Of a DNA stretch of 40,455 bases, positions 1 to 8,003 are shown in pieces. The notes beneath the pieces are model-generated. The model was not told where the DNA came from. It made no database searches and saw nothing but the letters and a program-made list of their open reading frames with translations. The stretch spans positions 1-40,455 of the forward strand of contig DGQA01000001.1 of the NCBI GenBank assembly GCA_002390705.1. Reading direction: 5' to 3'. Source of the DNA: Actinobacteria bacterium UBA4426. Its GTDB lineage: Bacteria > Actinomycetota > Actinomycetes > S36-B12. Numbering within the stretch: position 1 is the first letter of the stretch; every line of letters begins with the position of its first letter. A program made the position numbers and the translations under genes.

Positions 1-121
1 CTCGGTCTCCTTGAAGGATGAGTACTAGTGCAATAACAGCTGCGGCACTTGCACTTACCCCCACGGCTAACGGCAGAACTTCGCTGAGAACTTGAAGAAT
101 GGCATACGTTGCGTAGTTGAC
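1..121 (-). pseudogene. Partial GAP-family-like membrane protein, N-terminal end only, no normal start
   Basis: Reading the minus strand from 121 to the window edge gives about 40 codons without a stop. They form a hydrophobic stretch with LSEVLPLAVGVSASAAA followed by VIALVLILQGD. This resembles the first transmembrane helix of GAP-family proteins (Sap, sulfolipid-1-addressing), which commonly begin with a short LLPLALGVALSP-like segment. An in-frame TAG lies at 122-124. Between it and the hydrophobic stretch there is no ATG, GTG or TTG; an ATG at 103-105 is in a different frame. Either the gene uses a rare ATT start, or a single-base indel has broken its 5' end. The rest of the gene lies outside the window, so the family call rests on one helix. 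Confidence 0.4.
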
Positions 122-289
122 CTAGTCGTTTTGCTGCGTCAATCGTTTACTCTGATTAAAGCGATGTCATCGTGCTATCAAGGTTGCCCATCTCAGCTAT
201 CACAAGCAGTGTCTGTCCGACGGCTGCAGGGTCATTTGACAGAAGCAACTCTTCAAAAATCTTACTTTTTTTAGTGGTGGCCAATGCCA

Positions 290-1966
290 CTATCCCGTCT
301 CGTAACGCAAGTTGGGCAATGCTGCAGAAAGGCGCTCCAGATCACTGCTCGTCCAATCTGGGTGGTCGATACCCAAAGCGACGGCGGGAGCCATTTGGGC
401 ACTGTAATTGTGGCCTACTTCGGGTGGCTCTCCACCGGCCACTAAATCTAGGCCTACCTGGAGGAAAGTCACAATTGGGATCCAGCGGAATTGCGGCATG
501 ACTCCCGGTCCTAGGGGCGAGTCGGCCCAGTCTGGCTTACTCAACAACAATGAGGGGCTCCAATAAACAACGGGATCGTTCGCGTGAGCTGCAAACACGA
601 TGCGAGTACCTTGATTTGGATTCGCCGTTCCACTAGTTTCTGGCGTAACAATTACCTGCACTATGGAACCGTCCCCCACCACGGGGTCCCACGCAGGTCC
701 GCTCGTGCGTTCGGCTTGCCACGACTTCCACAAGGTGGACTCAGCTGGCGGACCGATCCACACAATTTTCTGGATGTCCTGAGTAACCTCTTCCGGTTGG
801 TCTCCCGCTTGCCAAGCCCCTTGGGTCCCCATCGAACCCAGGGACTCTCCAAAGAGGATTAATTCTGGTCTTGAATCTGACGGGAGGGACTTCCAACGGT
901 TGACGACCGCTTTGGTCAAAATTGAGTTTTGGTCCATAGAAGTCTGTGGATCAATTAAAAAACCAATCCACGATGGCACAGCGGAATACTGGACAGTTAC
1001 TGTTGTGACGTCTCCTCCGGTGACTGCCTCGATGGAATTGATCGCGTCAGGGTCTACCCAGCCGGTGCCTGTTACTCCGTAAATCACGAGGTGCGGCCGT
1101 GCCCACGCGTCTACACGATCTAGCTCAGCGAGGGCAATTTCCACTCTCTCTTCCGGAGTTTGCGCTTGCTGCATCCCGACGTACAGACGAACCGGCGTGC
1201 TTGAAGGGCGGCCAGTGATGCGGGTGATCTCGGACGATGTCATTGTGTTGTTAACGTAGAACCGTCCTTCGCGACCAAGAGTTTCCCAGTCTGTGTTACT
1301 CCCGGCACTTCCACTATTGATTCCAAGATTTACAGGATTCTGACCGCTGGAATCAGCGTTGATCGAATCGTAAGAGACGGTGATCGCGTTAAATGCACCA
1401 CCGAAAACGGCGACGGAGCCAACACACCATGCGGCGGCAACAATGCTACGAAACCAACGGATGCGTTCGGGTGAAGCACTCACCCACGTGGACAAGCCCG
1501 GGATGAGCGCAATGGCCCGTGCCAGCAGGCGAGTGACGACGCGAAAACCACGCCCGATACATACAAAAATCAGACCCAGAAAGGCAGCTCCCAAAAACAA
1601 CGCCACGGTTGCGGGTGCGCCTTTGGTGAAATTAAGAGCATCCTGCTGGTCGTATTGCCATCCAAGTGCGATTGGGGTCAAGATGGCGCAAGGAATCCAA
1701 ATGGCCAGCAGTGAGACCAGGACAACTTTGCGGTCAGGGTAACTTGCAGTGAACCGCACAACACTGCGAGAGATCCATTCCACGGTCGAACCGATTGCGT
1801 ACCCGGCAGCCATCCCTAGCCCGGCGACAAGGATCATGAAAAATGTTCCTCGAGGAAGTAAGGAAGGGGTCAAGGAAGCTGCGTAACCAATGCCGGCGCC
1901 AATCAAGCCGCCGTAGGACGGCAGCGTCAACATGACTTTCCCGTTCAACCCTGTCCTGAGCGCCAT
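290..1966 (-). CDS. Alpha/beta-hydrolase membrane protein, Abhydrolase_9 (PF10081) type
   Basis: The 558-residue protein has an N-terminal block of about four to five membrane helices (residues 1-200), including the SLTPSLLPR motif typical of the Abhydrolase_9 N-terminal domain. A soluble alpha/beta-hydrolase domain follows outside the membrane. GESLGSMG near residue 374 fits the GxSxG nucleophile elbow. The aspartate in HANDPVVYW and the histidine of GHNYSAQM near the C-terminus are candidates for the rest of the triad. This family is common in actinobacteria and its substrate is unknown; an esterase or lipase role is only inferred. The start ATG has an AGAGG-type ribosome site four bases upstream. 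The gene stands alone, with 195 bases separating it from the upstream DUF1254 gene on the same strand. Confidence 0.8.
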   Translation of the reverse strand: MALRTGLNGKVMLTLPSYGGLIGAGIGYAASLTPSLLPRGTFFMILVAGLGMAAGYAIGSTVEWISRSVVRFTASYPDRKVVLVSLLAIWIPCAILTPIALGWQYDQQDALNFTKGAPATVALFLGAAFLGLIFVCIGRGFRVVTRLLARAIALIPGLSTWVSASPERIRWFRSIVAAAWCVGSVAVFGGAFNAITVSYDSINADSSGQNPVNLGINSGSAGSNTDWETLGREGRFYVNNTMTSSEITRITGRPSSTPVRLYVGMQQAQTPEERVEIALAELDRVDAWARPHLVIYGVTGTGWVDPDAINSIEAVTGGDVTTVTVQYSAVPSWIGFLIDPQTSMDQNSILTKAVVNRWKSLPSDSRPELILFGESLGSMGTQGAWQAGDQPEEVTQDIQKIVWIGPPAESTLWKSWQAERTSGPAWDPVVGDGSIVQVIVTPETSGTANPNQGTRIVFAAHANDPVVYWSPSLLLSKPDWADSPLGPGVMPQFRWIPIVTFLQVGLDLVAGGEPPEVGHNYSAQMAPAVALGIDHPDWTSSDLERLSAALPNLRYETG

Positions 1967-2102
1967 TACGCCTCTTCACTTTTCTACTTCGCGATACAAA
2001 CCTTACGGAGAGCGTATCCGATCGTCTACAAAGTCAGTTACGCTCGGTCATACAAGACGCGGTTGTCGCCTGCTAATCAACCACATTAGCTTCTGCCCTT
2101 AC

Positions 2103-2135
2103 CCTGCTTCCCACAAAAGGACTTACGCTTGTGGG
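2103..2135. repeat. Dispersed repeat copy A with stem-loop
   Basis: The 22 bases at 2103-2124 recur at 9883-9904 with a single difference (C or G in CTTCCSACAAAAGG). At this copy the arms CCCACAA (2110-2116) and TTGTGGG (2129-2135) form a perfect 7-bp stem just downstream of the DUF1254 gene on the minus strand, so it may also act as a transcript end. No T-run follows on the minus strand, so it is not a canonical intrinsic terminator. Confidence 0.45.
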
Positions 2136-2161
2136 ATTTCCTGTCTTGCCCGAATCTCGTA

Positions 2162-3664
2162 CTAGTTGGGTTCGATTTCTCCTGGGCGCCATGTCTTGTC
2201 GAACCAGGCCTCTTCCGGGCCGTAGAGGCGCAAGATTGCGAACCAACCCTTGCCGGGACGCGTCTGAATCCAGTTCCCTGCGCCCTCCGATGGCCGCTGC
2301 GGCCCGATGGTGAGCAGCACGCTGCCATCGGGGTCGGTCCGTAGGTCTTCGCGCATGCTGTTGACGCTCGGGAACTTCTGGTCGGGGGTTTGCAGCATGG
2401 ATCGCGTCTGCGGGTCGTAGACAACGAAAGACCAGAAGTTCTTGGCTGGGACGTTAGCCGGGATTCTGACGGTGTAGGTCTTGTCCCCGTCGAACCACTC
2501 ACCGTTTGCATCGCGCGCGATGATCGCGTATTGCGAGCCAACACCGGGGATGCGCCACACCATCGCCGGGGTATTCACGGTCGCGATGTAGAAGTACGCG
2601 AGGCGGGAGTCGATGTCGATTCCGCCGGCGCCATCGTCTACCAGGAATCGGTAGTCCCACTCGGGGAAGAGCGTGAACCACTTGCTGTGCTCTTCGCCGT
2701 ACGAGTAAGCGGCGGGGTTTCGTGGGGCGAAGGCAACCGCGCGTGCATACGCACTGCCTGTCGCGGCGGCCTCTTCGAACTTCTCACGCTGGTGACCCTC
2801 CAGCGAGAAGGGCTGCCCCTTACGAATCCCCAGAGCGCTCGCGATGCCCAGCACTTCGGGATCGAATGCGTCGGCCGGCTCCTTGTTGATGGCTCGGTGG
2901 ATCTCTTCATAGAACGACGCGTGATTGGAGTGAATGGTGTTGTGCACCAGGCCGGACCCATTCACCCAGTTCACGGCCGGCGGATTCGACTTGTCCTTCA
3001 GCGCATAGGCGCGGATGCCCTTTCGGAAATTGGTGGAAGCTGGTTCGGGATCACCATTGACCAGCAAGCCACGACACGGCAACAAGTTGGTATACGTCGG
3101 AGTGTGAGAGATGAAGTACTTCTCACCATCAACGTCTGCGACCTCACCGTTGGCAACCCCCGTCAAGGGTCCGTCGTAATTCGGGCCGAGGATCAAGTAC
3201 TTCCCGCCCTCACCGCGGTCCGGACCCGGGGCACCCATGTCGGTGACGAACGAGAACGTTGCGTCGTTAATAGTGCTCGGACCACACCCCGGGGGCACTT
3301 CGATGACGACGGGGCCGGACTTCTCCAGATCCAGCACGCAGAACGCATACACCGTGTCGGTGTTACCCGTTAGGTAGAGGCTGTTGGAGTCCATGAGGTT
3401 GTCGAAGATCATCCAGTTCTGCTCGGGATTTCCTCCCGAGAACTGCTGTGAGACGCCCAGGCGGATTGCTTCCATGCTCGCGACCGGCACCATGTTGATG
3501 AACAGAGATACCGCGCGGTGGAAATCAACCTCACCGAACGACGCGGCGACCGTCGCGGGCATGGGCATTCCGTCGCGGAACTGCATGGTGACACCGTCCA
3601 CGGAAGCGTCATCGTCCGTAAAAAGATCCGACGGAATCTGTGTGTTGTAGCCATCGCTCGACAC
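2162..3664 (-). CDS. DUF1254/DUF1214 domain protein
   Basis: This roughly 500-residue protein has the two-domain layout of the DUF1254-DUF1214 family. The N-terminal part carries NMVPVASMEAIRLG and LTGNTDTVYAFCVLDL. The C-terminal part carries IARDANGEWFDGDKTYTVRIP, FWSFVVYDPQTRS and GWFAILRLYGPEEAWFDKTW, which are hallmark segments of DUF1214. The biochemical role is unknown; homologues occur in many soil and aquatic bacteria, sometimes near xenobiotic genes. There is no signal peptide. I chose the GTG at 3664 because AAGGGAG lies six bases upstream. An ATG at 3679 and a longer open frame to 3712 also exist but lack a good ribosome site. The gene looks noticeably richer in G and C than its neighbours, which suggests recent transfer. 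Confidence 0.8.
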   Translation of the reverse strand: MSSDGYNTQIPSDLFTDDDASVDGVTMQFRDGMPMPATVAASFGEVDFHRAVSLFINMVPVASMEAIRLGVSQQFSGGNPEQNWMIFDNLMDSNSLYLTGNTDTVYAFCVLDLEKSGPVVIEVPPGCGPSTINDATFSFVTDMGAPGPDRGEGGKYLILGPNYDGPLTGVANGEVADVDGEKYFISHTPTYTNLLPCRGLLVNGDPEPASTNFRKGIRAYALKDKSNPPAVNWVNGSGLVHNTIHSNHASFYEEIHRAINKEPADAFDPEVLGIASALGIRKGQPFSLEGHQREKFEEAAATGSAYARAVAFAPRNPAAYSYGEEHSKWFTLFPEWDYRFLVDDGAGGIDIDSRLAYFYIATVNTPAMVWRIPGVGSQYAIIARDANGEWFDGDKTYTVRIPANVPAKNFWSFVVYDPQTRSMLQTPDQKFPSVNSMREDLRTDPDGSVLLTIGPQRPSEGAGNWIQTRPGKGWFAILRLYGPEEAWFDKTWRPGEIEPN

Positions 3665-3679
3665 GATATCTCCCTTCAT

Positions 3680-4130
3680 GCGCACCCAGGGTGGTGTGCG
3701 TAGTCTCAGCATGGCAGAGACAGGCCATCTTGGTTACGCGGTGAGACAAAGTCACCAGATATGTACCACCACCGTTCGCGAACCCGTGACTCGCTGTTTC
3801 TCGTGATTCCAGCCCGATGACCCGGTTCAACATCGGGACGTGAGACATCGTCGACCCATTTGTTCCACCCGCGGATGGGTGGTCCTCGTCAACTACCCCC
3901 ACCCTGCCAGTCGGCGAACGACAAAGAGCCAAATTGCACGACCACCCGTTTGCGTGACACACACGGGCGACCGTGCCATCGTGGGCTTGCGGGGCTTCCC
4001 CACGGAAACTCGTTACTGGTCCGGAATCCCGGTCAATGCGTTGTGGGGAGTTGTGAGCGTGTTCGTCGGTTCGGCCATTGTTCGTCTGACGTCACGACCA
4101 ACATAGGTCCCGTCCGCTACCCGAGATTCA
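3680..4130. other. GC-rich stretch without a recognisable gene
   Basis: Open frames exist on both strands (for example 3840-4106 plus and 3609-3962 minus). Their proteins are rich in Cys, His and Arg, have no ribosome sites and match no family I recognise. The stretch shares the high GC of the DUF1254 gene, so it may be the flank of a transferred segment. I see no inverted terminal repeats that would define an insertion sequence. Confidence 0.4.
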
Positions 4131-4331
4131 TCACCGCTTTCGCCATCTGATGGTCCTCAGCCATGCACGTCCCCAAGACCATCTTTGGCCCGTCGTTTTG
4201 CTGATGACAACCATGACTCCCATTCGCATTCCAATTGTTTGACCCCAGATTCGATATGACACGGCCCAGTAGGCCAAGAACGTTGCGTAGCCCGTAACGA
4301 CAGCCACTGGTATCCAGAGGTCGTCATTCCG
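4131..4331 (-). pseudogene. RDD-family membrane protein remnant
   Basis: The minus strand encodes a hydrophobic helix ending in FLAYWAVSYRIWGQTIG, then MRMGVMVV, a short linker with GQRWSWGRAWLRTI, and two TGA stops (4131-4133 and 4128-4130). This is the second half of an RDD domain, where a helix is followed by a G(R/Q)T-GK-LG motif, a V-V strand and a W-GRA-LR motif. The first helix with the Arg-Asp-Asp signature is absent and the final helix is cut off, so about 65 of some 130 domain residues survive. There is no credible start. It is a degraded gene or a fragment left by deletion. Confidence 0.6.
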
Positions 4332-4704
4332 GTGCGGTGGTGGTGTTTGACTCAGGGGATTGTGGTTCGATGGCCAGCATCCCCACGCTTTTGTCTGAAT
4401 GAGCAGCCTAGATCACTCACAACTACTCAAAGCTATGTTGTTTCTCCCAACCTTGTCCTGAACTTTGGCTTAAACAGACTCGCCTGCTCCCTCGAGGAGC
4501 AAGATCACCGGATTGTGGCTCATTTGGACCCCACCGGACACTATTACCCACGCTCGGGTCAATCTGGGTGTATAATCCGGTGTCTTACTGTTCTATGCGC
4601 TTTTGGTGCAAAGCAGGCGGTTAGGTTCAGATCACGCTGTAGTTGCCTCAACGCCCTTTCATCGGTCTATCATTGTAGTAACCTGACGTTAATTAGAGAG
4701 AAGA
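4332..4704. other. Intergenic region with inverted repeats upstream of the flippase-like gene
   Basis: No gene is seen. CACCGGATT at 4505-4513 is repeated in inverted form as AATCCGGTG at 4574-4582, and a TATAAT hexamer lies at 4571-4576 but without a good -35 element. TATCAT at 4668-4673 is another weak -10 candidate, 31 bases before the next start. The ribosome site of the downstream gene is a GAGAG run ending a few bases before its ATG. Confidence 0.35.
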
Positions 4705-7134
4705 ATGAGTTCGCAAAAGCCAGATGAAGCTGTAAGGCTTGCCTGGCGCTCGCGGCTTTCACAGTTTCAATTCTGGTCAAGTTCGCAAATCGTCAATGTT
4801 GCCCGACGGCCGACGGATATTTTTATTCTGATTGGCACGCTCGTTGGATTCGTCGTCGTCACGTTTCTTCTACCGGACGATTTCTTGGTTGGATTGCAGC
4901 TCGATCCGAGTCTGACAAACATTGCCGACCCCGTCTTACTGTTGAGCAGTGTCGGGTTGATGGTCTGGGTGCTTTTCGTCTTCGGCATGTCAGTCTTCAG
5001 TCAGTCGCACCGTCGGATCCTCATGCAGTACCTCGTCGCGCTCGCTATTAGCGTGGGGGCTTCGATGATTGCGGTCTCACACAAGGACGGGAGCGAATTT
5101 TTTCAAATTGGAACGATTGGGATCTGGGAGCCGCACTGGTCATTCAGCACCGTCCTGCCACTCGGGGTGGCGCTCGTTTCCACGGCTTCGCCGTTCTTAA
5201 GTCGCCGGGCAAGAATTCTTGGGAGGGTCTTGATTACCGGTGCCTTTTTTGGTGCCATCTTGTTGGCAGAGTATCTGCCTACCAAAGCGAGCGCCTTAGT
5301 GTTAATTGCACTCGCTGCTGCAGCCATTACACACATCATCTTTGGAACACCGTCGGGTGGGCCTTCGCCCAAGCAAGTGAAGGACTTTCTTGAGTCCCGT
5401 GGTCTGAGGATCGAAAATCTCGCCGAAGACGTTGTGACACCAGGAATCCACCGGATGTCTGGCCGTTGCGCTGACGGGTCGTCCATCTCGGTAAATGTTT
5501 TTGCATATGATGCGCTTGACTCCCAGCTATGGGGAGGCTTGACCTCCACGTTCCGAAACAGGGAGACAAAGTCGAGGCTGGTTAGGGCCCGTCTAGATCA
5601 GGCCGAACACTCAATGCTGATGTCGACATTAGCCCAACGAGCAGGGGTTTCTACTCGTTCAGCTAAGAGTCTGTGGGAGACCGATAGAAATGACGTTTTG
5701 GTCGTGAGCGATGGCTACGGTGAAACCCTCATGGGCGTCTCCATGACCACGGACGTCGCTCGGGGGATGTGGCGACTCATTAATGCGCTTCACGACGCAG
5801 GAATTGTGCACTCGGAGATTTCCAAACAGGCGATCTCAATATCTAATGACGGGGAGCTGGCATTTAACGATCTTCGCTCCGCTTACATCTCTGAAGTCAA
5901 TTCTGGCCGGATCCTCGACAAGGTTAATGTCCTGGCACTTACGGCTGCGAGCGTTTCGGTCGACACCGCGATAAGTATTGCCCGAGAATTTCTGTCCGAT
6001 GATCAACTGCTTGAAATGGCACCCTACTTACAAAAGGCTGCTTTGAGTTCTAGTTCCTCGGCTAGCAAGGAACTTAACGCCAAGAAACTCCGAGGACGTG
6101 TCCTCGAGGTGACCGGCGGGGAAGAAATTGAACTTGCCCGGATCCGTCGCGTGGATCTGAAATCGATTCTGACCATCATGATTGTTGGCATCATCACGTT
6201 CTCTCTGTATGGACTCTTATCCGGAGTGGATTTGCTCTCGATTATCCGCGAAATCCGAAATGCTGACTCGGCATTAATTTTGTTGGCGCTCCTTTTGTCG
6301 CCAATTATTCAGGTGTTCTTCGCCTTATCTACGATCGGTGCTGCGCGAAGGCCGGTGAAGTATGCCCCTGCCTTAATGCTTCAATATGCGATCCAGTTCA
6401 TTGCCGTGACGATGCCCGCCACTGCGGCACGTGTGGCTATGAACATTCGCTTTTTCCAAAAGTTCGGCTTTCCTCCAGCGCAGGCGATATCTATCGGCGT
6501 TATCGACAGTTTCAGCGGATTCTTGATCCAGATACTGTTCCTGCTGAGTATTTGGATCTTTGGTCTCACAGCCTTCACTGTGAGTCTTGGTTCCGTTATC
6601 ACCGAATCCTCTGGACTGGATTTTTCGGGACTTCTCGTAATCGTCGAACTCGCAATCATACTTATTTTATTGATTTTCCTTGCCGTGCTAATCGTCAAGC
6701 GCTGCCGCAACTTGGTCAGATCGATTCTACCGAGAATCCGCGAGACAATCCGCGACTCGTTCGAAAATGTGCGGGACTCCACTAGAGTGCTTGGCAGCCG
6801 TCGTAATGTTGTGATGTTGATCCTAGGCAACGCCGGTGCTCAGATTATGCAAGCGATCATTCTTGGTGTCTGTCTTCACATTTTTGGATACAGCGCGAGC
6901 CTGTCCCAGTTAATTCTCATTAACACTCTGGTCAGTCTTTTCGCCGGGCTCATGCCAGTGCCTGGTGGGGTGGGCGTGTCCGAGGCGGGATACGCCCTGT
7001 GCTTGCAAGCCATAGGGGTCCCACCGGACGTGGCCCTTGTCACCGCCACTACATTCCGGCTCGTCACCTTCTACCTGCCACCACTGTGGGGATTCTTCGG
7101 TTTTAAGTGGTTGCGCACTCACGACTACGTGTAG
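4705..7134 (+). CDS. Kinase-like plus lysylphosphatidylglycerol-synthase/flippase-like membrane protein
   Basis: The 809-residue protein has three parts. Residues about 30-215 form around six membrane helices. Residues about 225-470 are soluble and look like a degenerate kinase or phosphotransferase fold: LINALHDAGIVHSEISKQAISIS (about 358-380) is placed like the catalytic loop of small kinases but lacks the HxD...N residues. Residues about 490-800 form the PF03706 (LPG synthase TM / AglD / YbhN) module with seven to eight helices and the signature PVPGGVGVSEA at about 751-761. Such fusions occur in actinobacteria and are thought to act on lipids or lipid-linked sugars in the envelope; there is no C-terminal aminoacyl-transfer domain as in MprF. 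It is transcribed alone. The predicted pseudokinase may bind a lipid or polyprenol ligand (inference). Confidence 0.75.
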   Translation: MSSQKPDEAVRLAWRSRLSQFQFWSSSQIVNVARRPTDIFILIGTLVGFVVVTFLLPDDFLVGLQLDPSLTNIADPVLLLSSVGLMVWVLFVFGMSVFSQSHRRILMQYLVALAISVGASMIAVSHKDGSEFFQIGTIGIWEPHWSFSTVLPLGVALVSTASPFLSRRARILGRVLITGAFFGAILLAEYLPTKASALVLIALAAAAITHIIFGTPSGGPSPKQVKDFLESRGLRIENLAEDVVTPGIHRMSGRCADGSSISVNVFAYDALDSQLWGGLTSTFRNRETKSRLVRARLDQAEHSMLMSTLAQRAGVSTRSAKSLWETDRNDVLVVSDGYGETLMGVSMTTDVARGMWRLINALHDAGIVHSEISKQAISISNDGELAFNDLRSAYISEVNSGRILDKVNVLALTAASVSVDTAISIAREFLSDDQLLEMAPYLQKAALSSSSSASKELNAKKLRGRVLEVTGGEEIELARIRRVDLKSILTIMIVGIITFSLYGLLSGVDLLSIIREIRNADSALILLALLLSPIIQVFFALSTIGAARRPVKYAPALMLQYAIQFIAVTMPATAARVAMNIRFFQKFGFPPAQAISIGVIDSFSGFLIQILFLLSIWIFGLTAFTVSLGSVITESSGLDFSGLLVIVELAIILILLIFLAVLIVKRCRNLVRSILPRIRETIRDSFENVRDSTRVLGSRRNVVMLILGNAGAQIMQAIILGVCLHIFGYSASLSQLILINTLVSLFAGLMPVPGGVGVSEAGYALCLQAIGVPPDVALVTATTFRLVTFYLPPLWGFFGFKWLRTHDYV

Positions 7135-7572
7135 ACCGACTCCGCTACCAACAGTTGCCCCATCCGTTCACCGCAATGGCATATCTAGATCTTTGAACTC
7201 CCAAAAATCTTACACCCGGCTTGCAAAAAAACGGTGCCTTAAAATAATAGTGATTGCAGATTTGAATCGATTCAAATACAGAGGATAATATTGACCCGAT
7301 AACCTCAAATATGCGTGGATTAATGATCCGCAGCGTTGCGCGGTCCTAAACTTTATGCGCTGAGTCAGGTGACGTGACTGCTGCTTCAAGACAGGGATTG
7401 TGACTTTTAAACCCTCTAGGCATGTTTTCTACTTGGCAAGTACTCATTTCCAGCGTGAACCCAAATTGAGACGGTGCATATTACCTGGAGGCCCATACAC
7501 GATTGTTTGATTGCCTACATCATCAAGATCTATGTAATCAGCCTCACCAAGAGGTGTAGGTACGTGAAATGA
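7135..7572. other. Intergenic region, no gene seen
   Basis: This AT-rich stretch has no credible coding frame. Its one clear element is the 18-bp palindrome annotated separately at 7260-7277. The stretch leads directly into the DUF805 remnant, so it probably marks where genes have been lost. Confidence 0.5.
7260..7277. promoter_or_regulatory. Perfect 18-bp palindrome, LacI-family-type operator
   Basis: ATTTGAATCGATTCAAAT is a perfect palindrome with the central CG that is characteristic of LacI/GalR-family operators. A GATAATAT sequence (7284-7291) just to its right could be a -10 element. No intact gene begins within 700 bases on the right side, and the flippase-like gene on the left ends towards it. 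The operator therefore looks orphaned. Confidence 0.55.
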
Positions 7573-7722
7573 CGCACCGTTAGCGTCCGGAGGTTACACG
7601 ATCAAGACTTGTCCGGGTGGTGGTACTTCCTTGGGCTCGTTCCCTTCGGAGGTCTCGTCCTTATCGTCTGGTACGCGTCACCAGGAACCACCAGTCCGAA
7701 CCGATACGGTGCCCGCATTTAG
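7573..7722 (+). pseudogene. DUF805 membrane protein, C-terminal remnant
   Basis: Starting just after an in-frame TGA (7570-7572), the plus strand reads TVSVRRLHDQDLSGWWYFLG, then LVPFGGLVLIVWYASPGTTS and PNRYGARI, ending at TAG. This is the last third of a DUF805 protein: the RRLHD-SGWW motif, a final membrane helix and the PGxxxxNRYG tail. The first helices are missing and no start is available. The natural C-terminus is preserved, so the 5' part has been lost. The stop overlaps the stop of the converging glycerate kinase fragment. Confidence 0.75.
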
Positions 7723-7997
7723 CCCGCCGCGACTTCAATAATTGCCAATCGCTGCTCAGCAACCCAACCCCAACGCGCAACTACCTGCTGACCGAGTAGA
7801 CCTTGCACAGATTGAGACTGTCGCTCGCCTTTGAGTGCCAGAAGCAAAACGTCCAGGGTTCCTTCGCCACCGTCAGCCAGAGAGCACTCAATTGCAGTCA
7901 ATCCTTCAGCTCGGATGCCCGCTGAGATGTACTGGGAAACTTCAACAGATAAAAAAGTTCCTTTAAATAAATCTGGTGCGACGAGAATTGAATTCAC
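7719..7997 (-). pseudogene. Glycerate kinase, N-terminal fragment
   Basis: The 92 codons match the start of the GlxK/GarK glycerate 2-kinase family: ILVAPDLFKGTFLSVEVSQ, then CSLADGGEGTLDVLLLAL, then IIEVAAG. The complete enzyme has about 370-380 residues, so only the first quarter remains. The frame stops exactly where the family continues with A-G-L and downstream catalytic segments, and the sequence beyond belongs to the DUF805 remnant on the other strand. The GTG start lies six bases after the stop of the hydroxyacid dehydrogenase, which shows that the two formed an operon converting hydroxypyruvate or glyoxylate-derived glycerate to phosphoglycerate. It cannot be a functional kinase. Confidence 0.85.
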
Positions 7998-8003
7998 GAC
8001 AAT

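Noticed and set aside
2390..3373. 327-codon plus-strand frame opposite the DUF1254 gene
   Set aside because: It is the antisense shadow of a GC-rich gene; the minus-strand product has clear family motifs.
3840..4106. Plus-strand frame with a hydrophobic end (NALWGVVSVFVGSAIVRL), possibly a symporter tail
   Set aside because: No ribosome site, a Cys/Arg-rich first half, only weak likeness to any transporter, and it is embedded in a GC-rich stretch where chance open frames are common.
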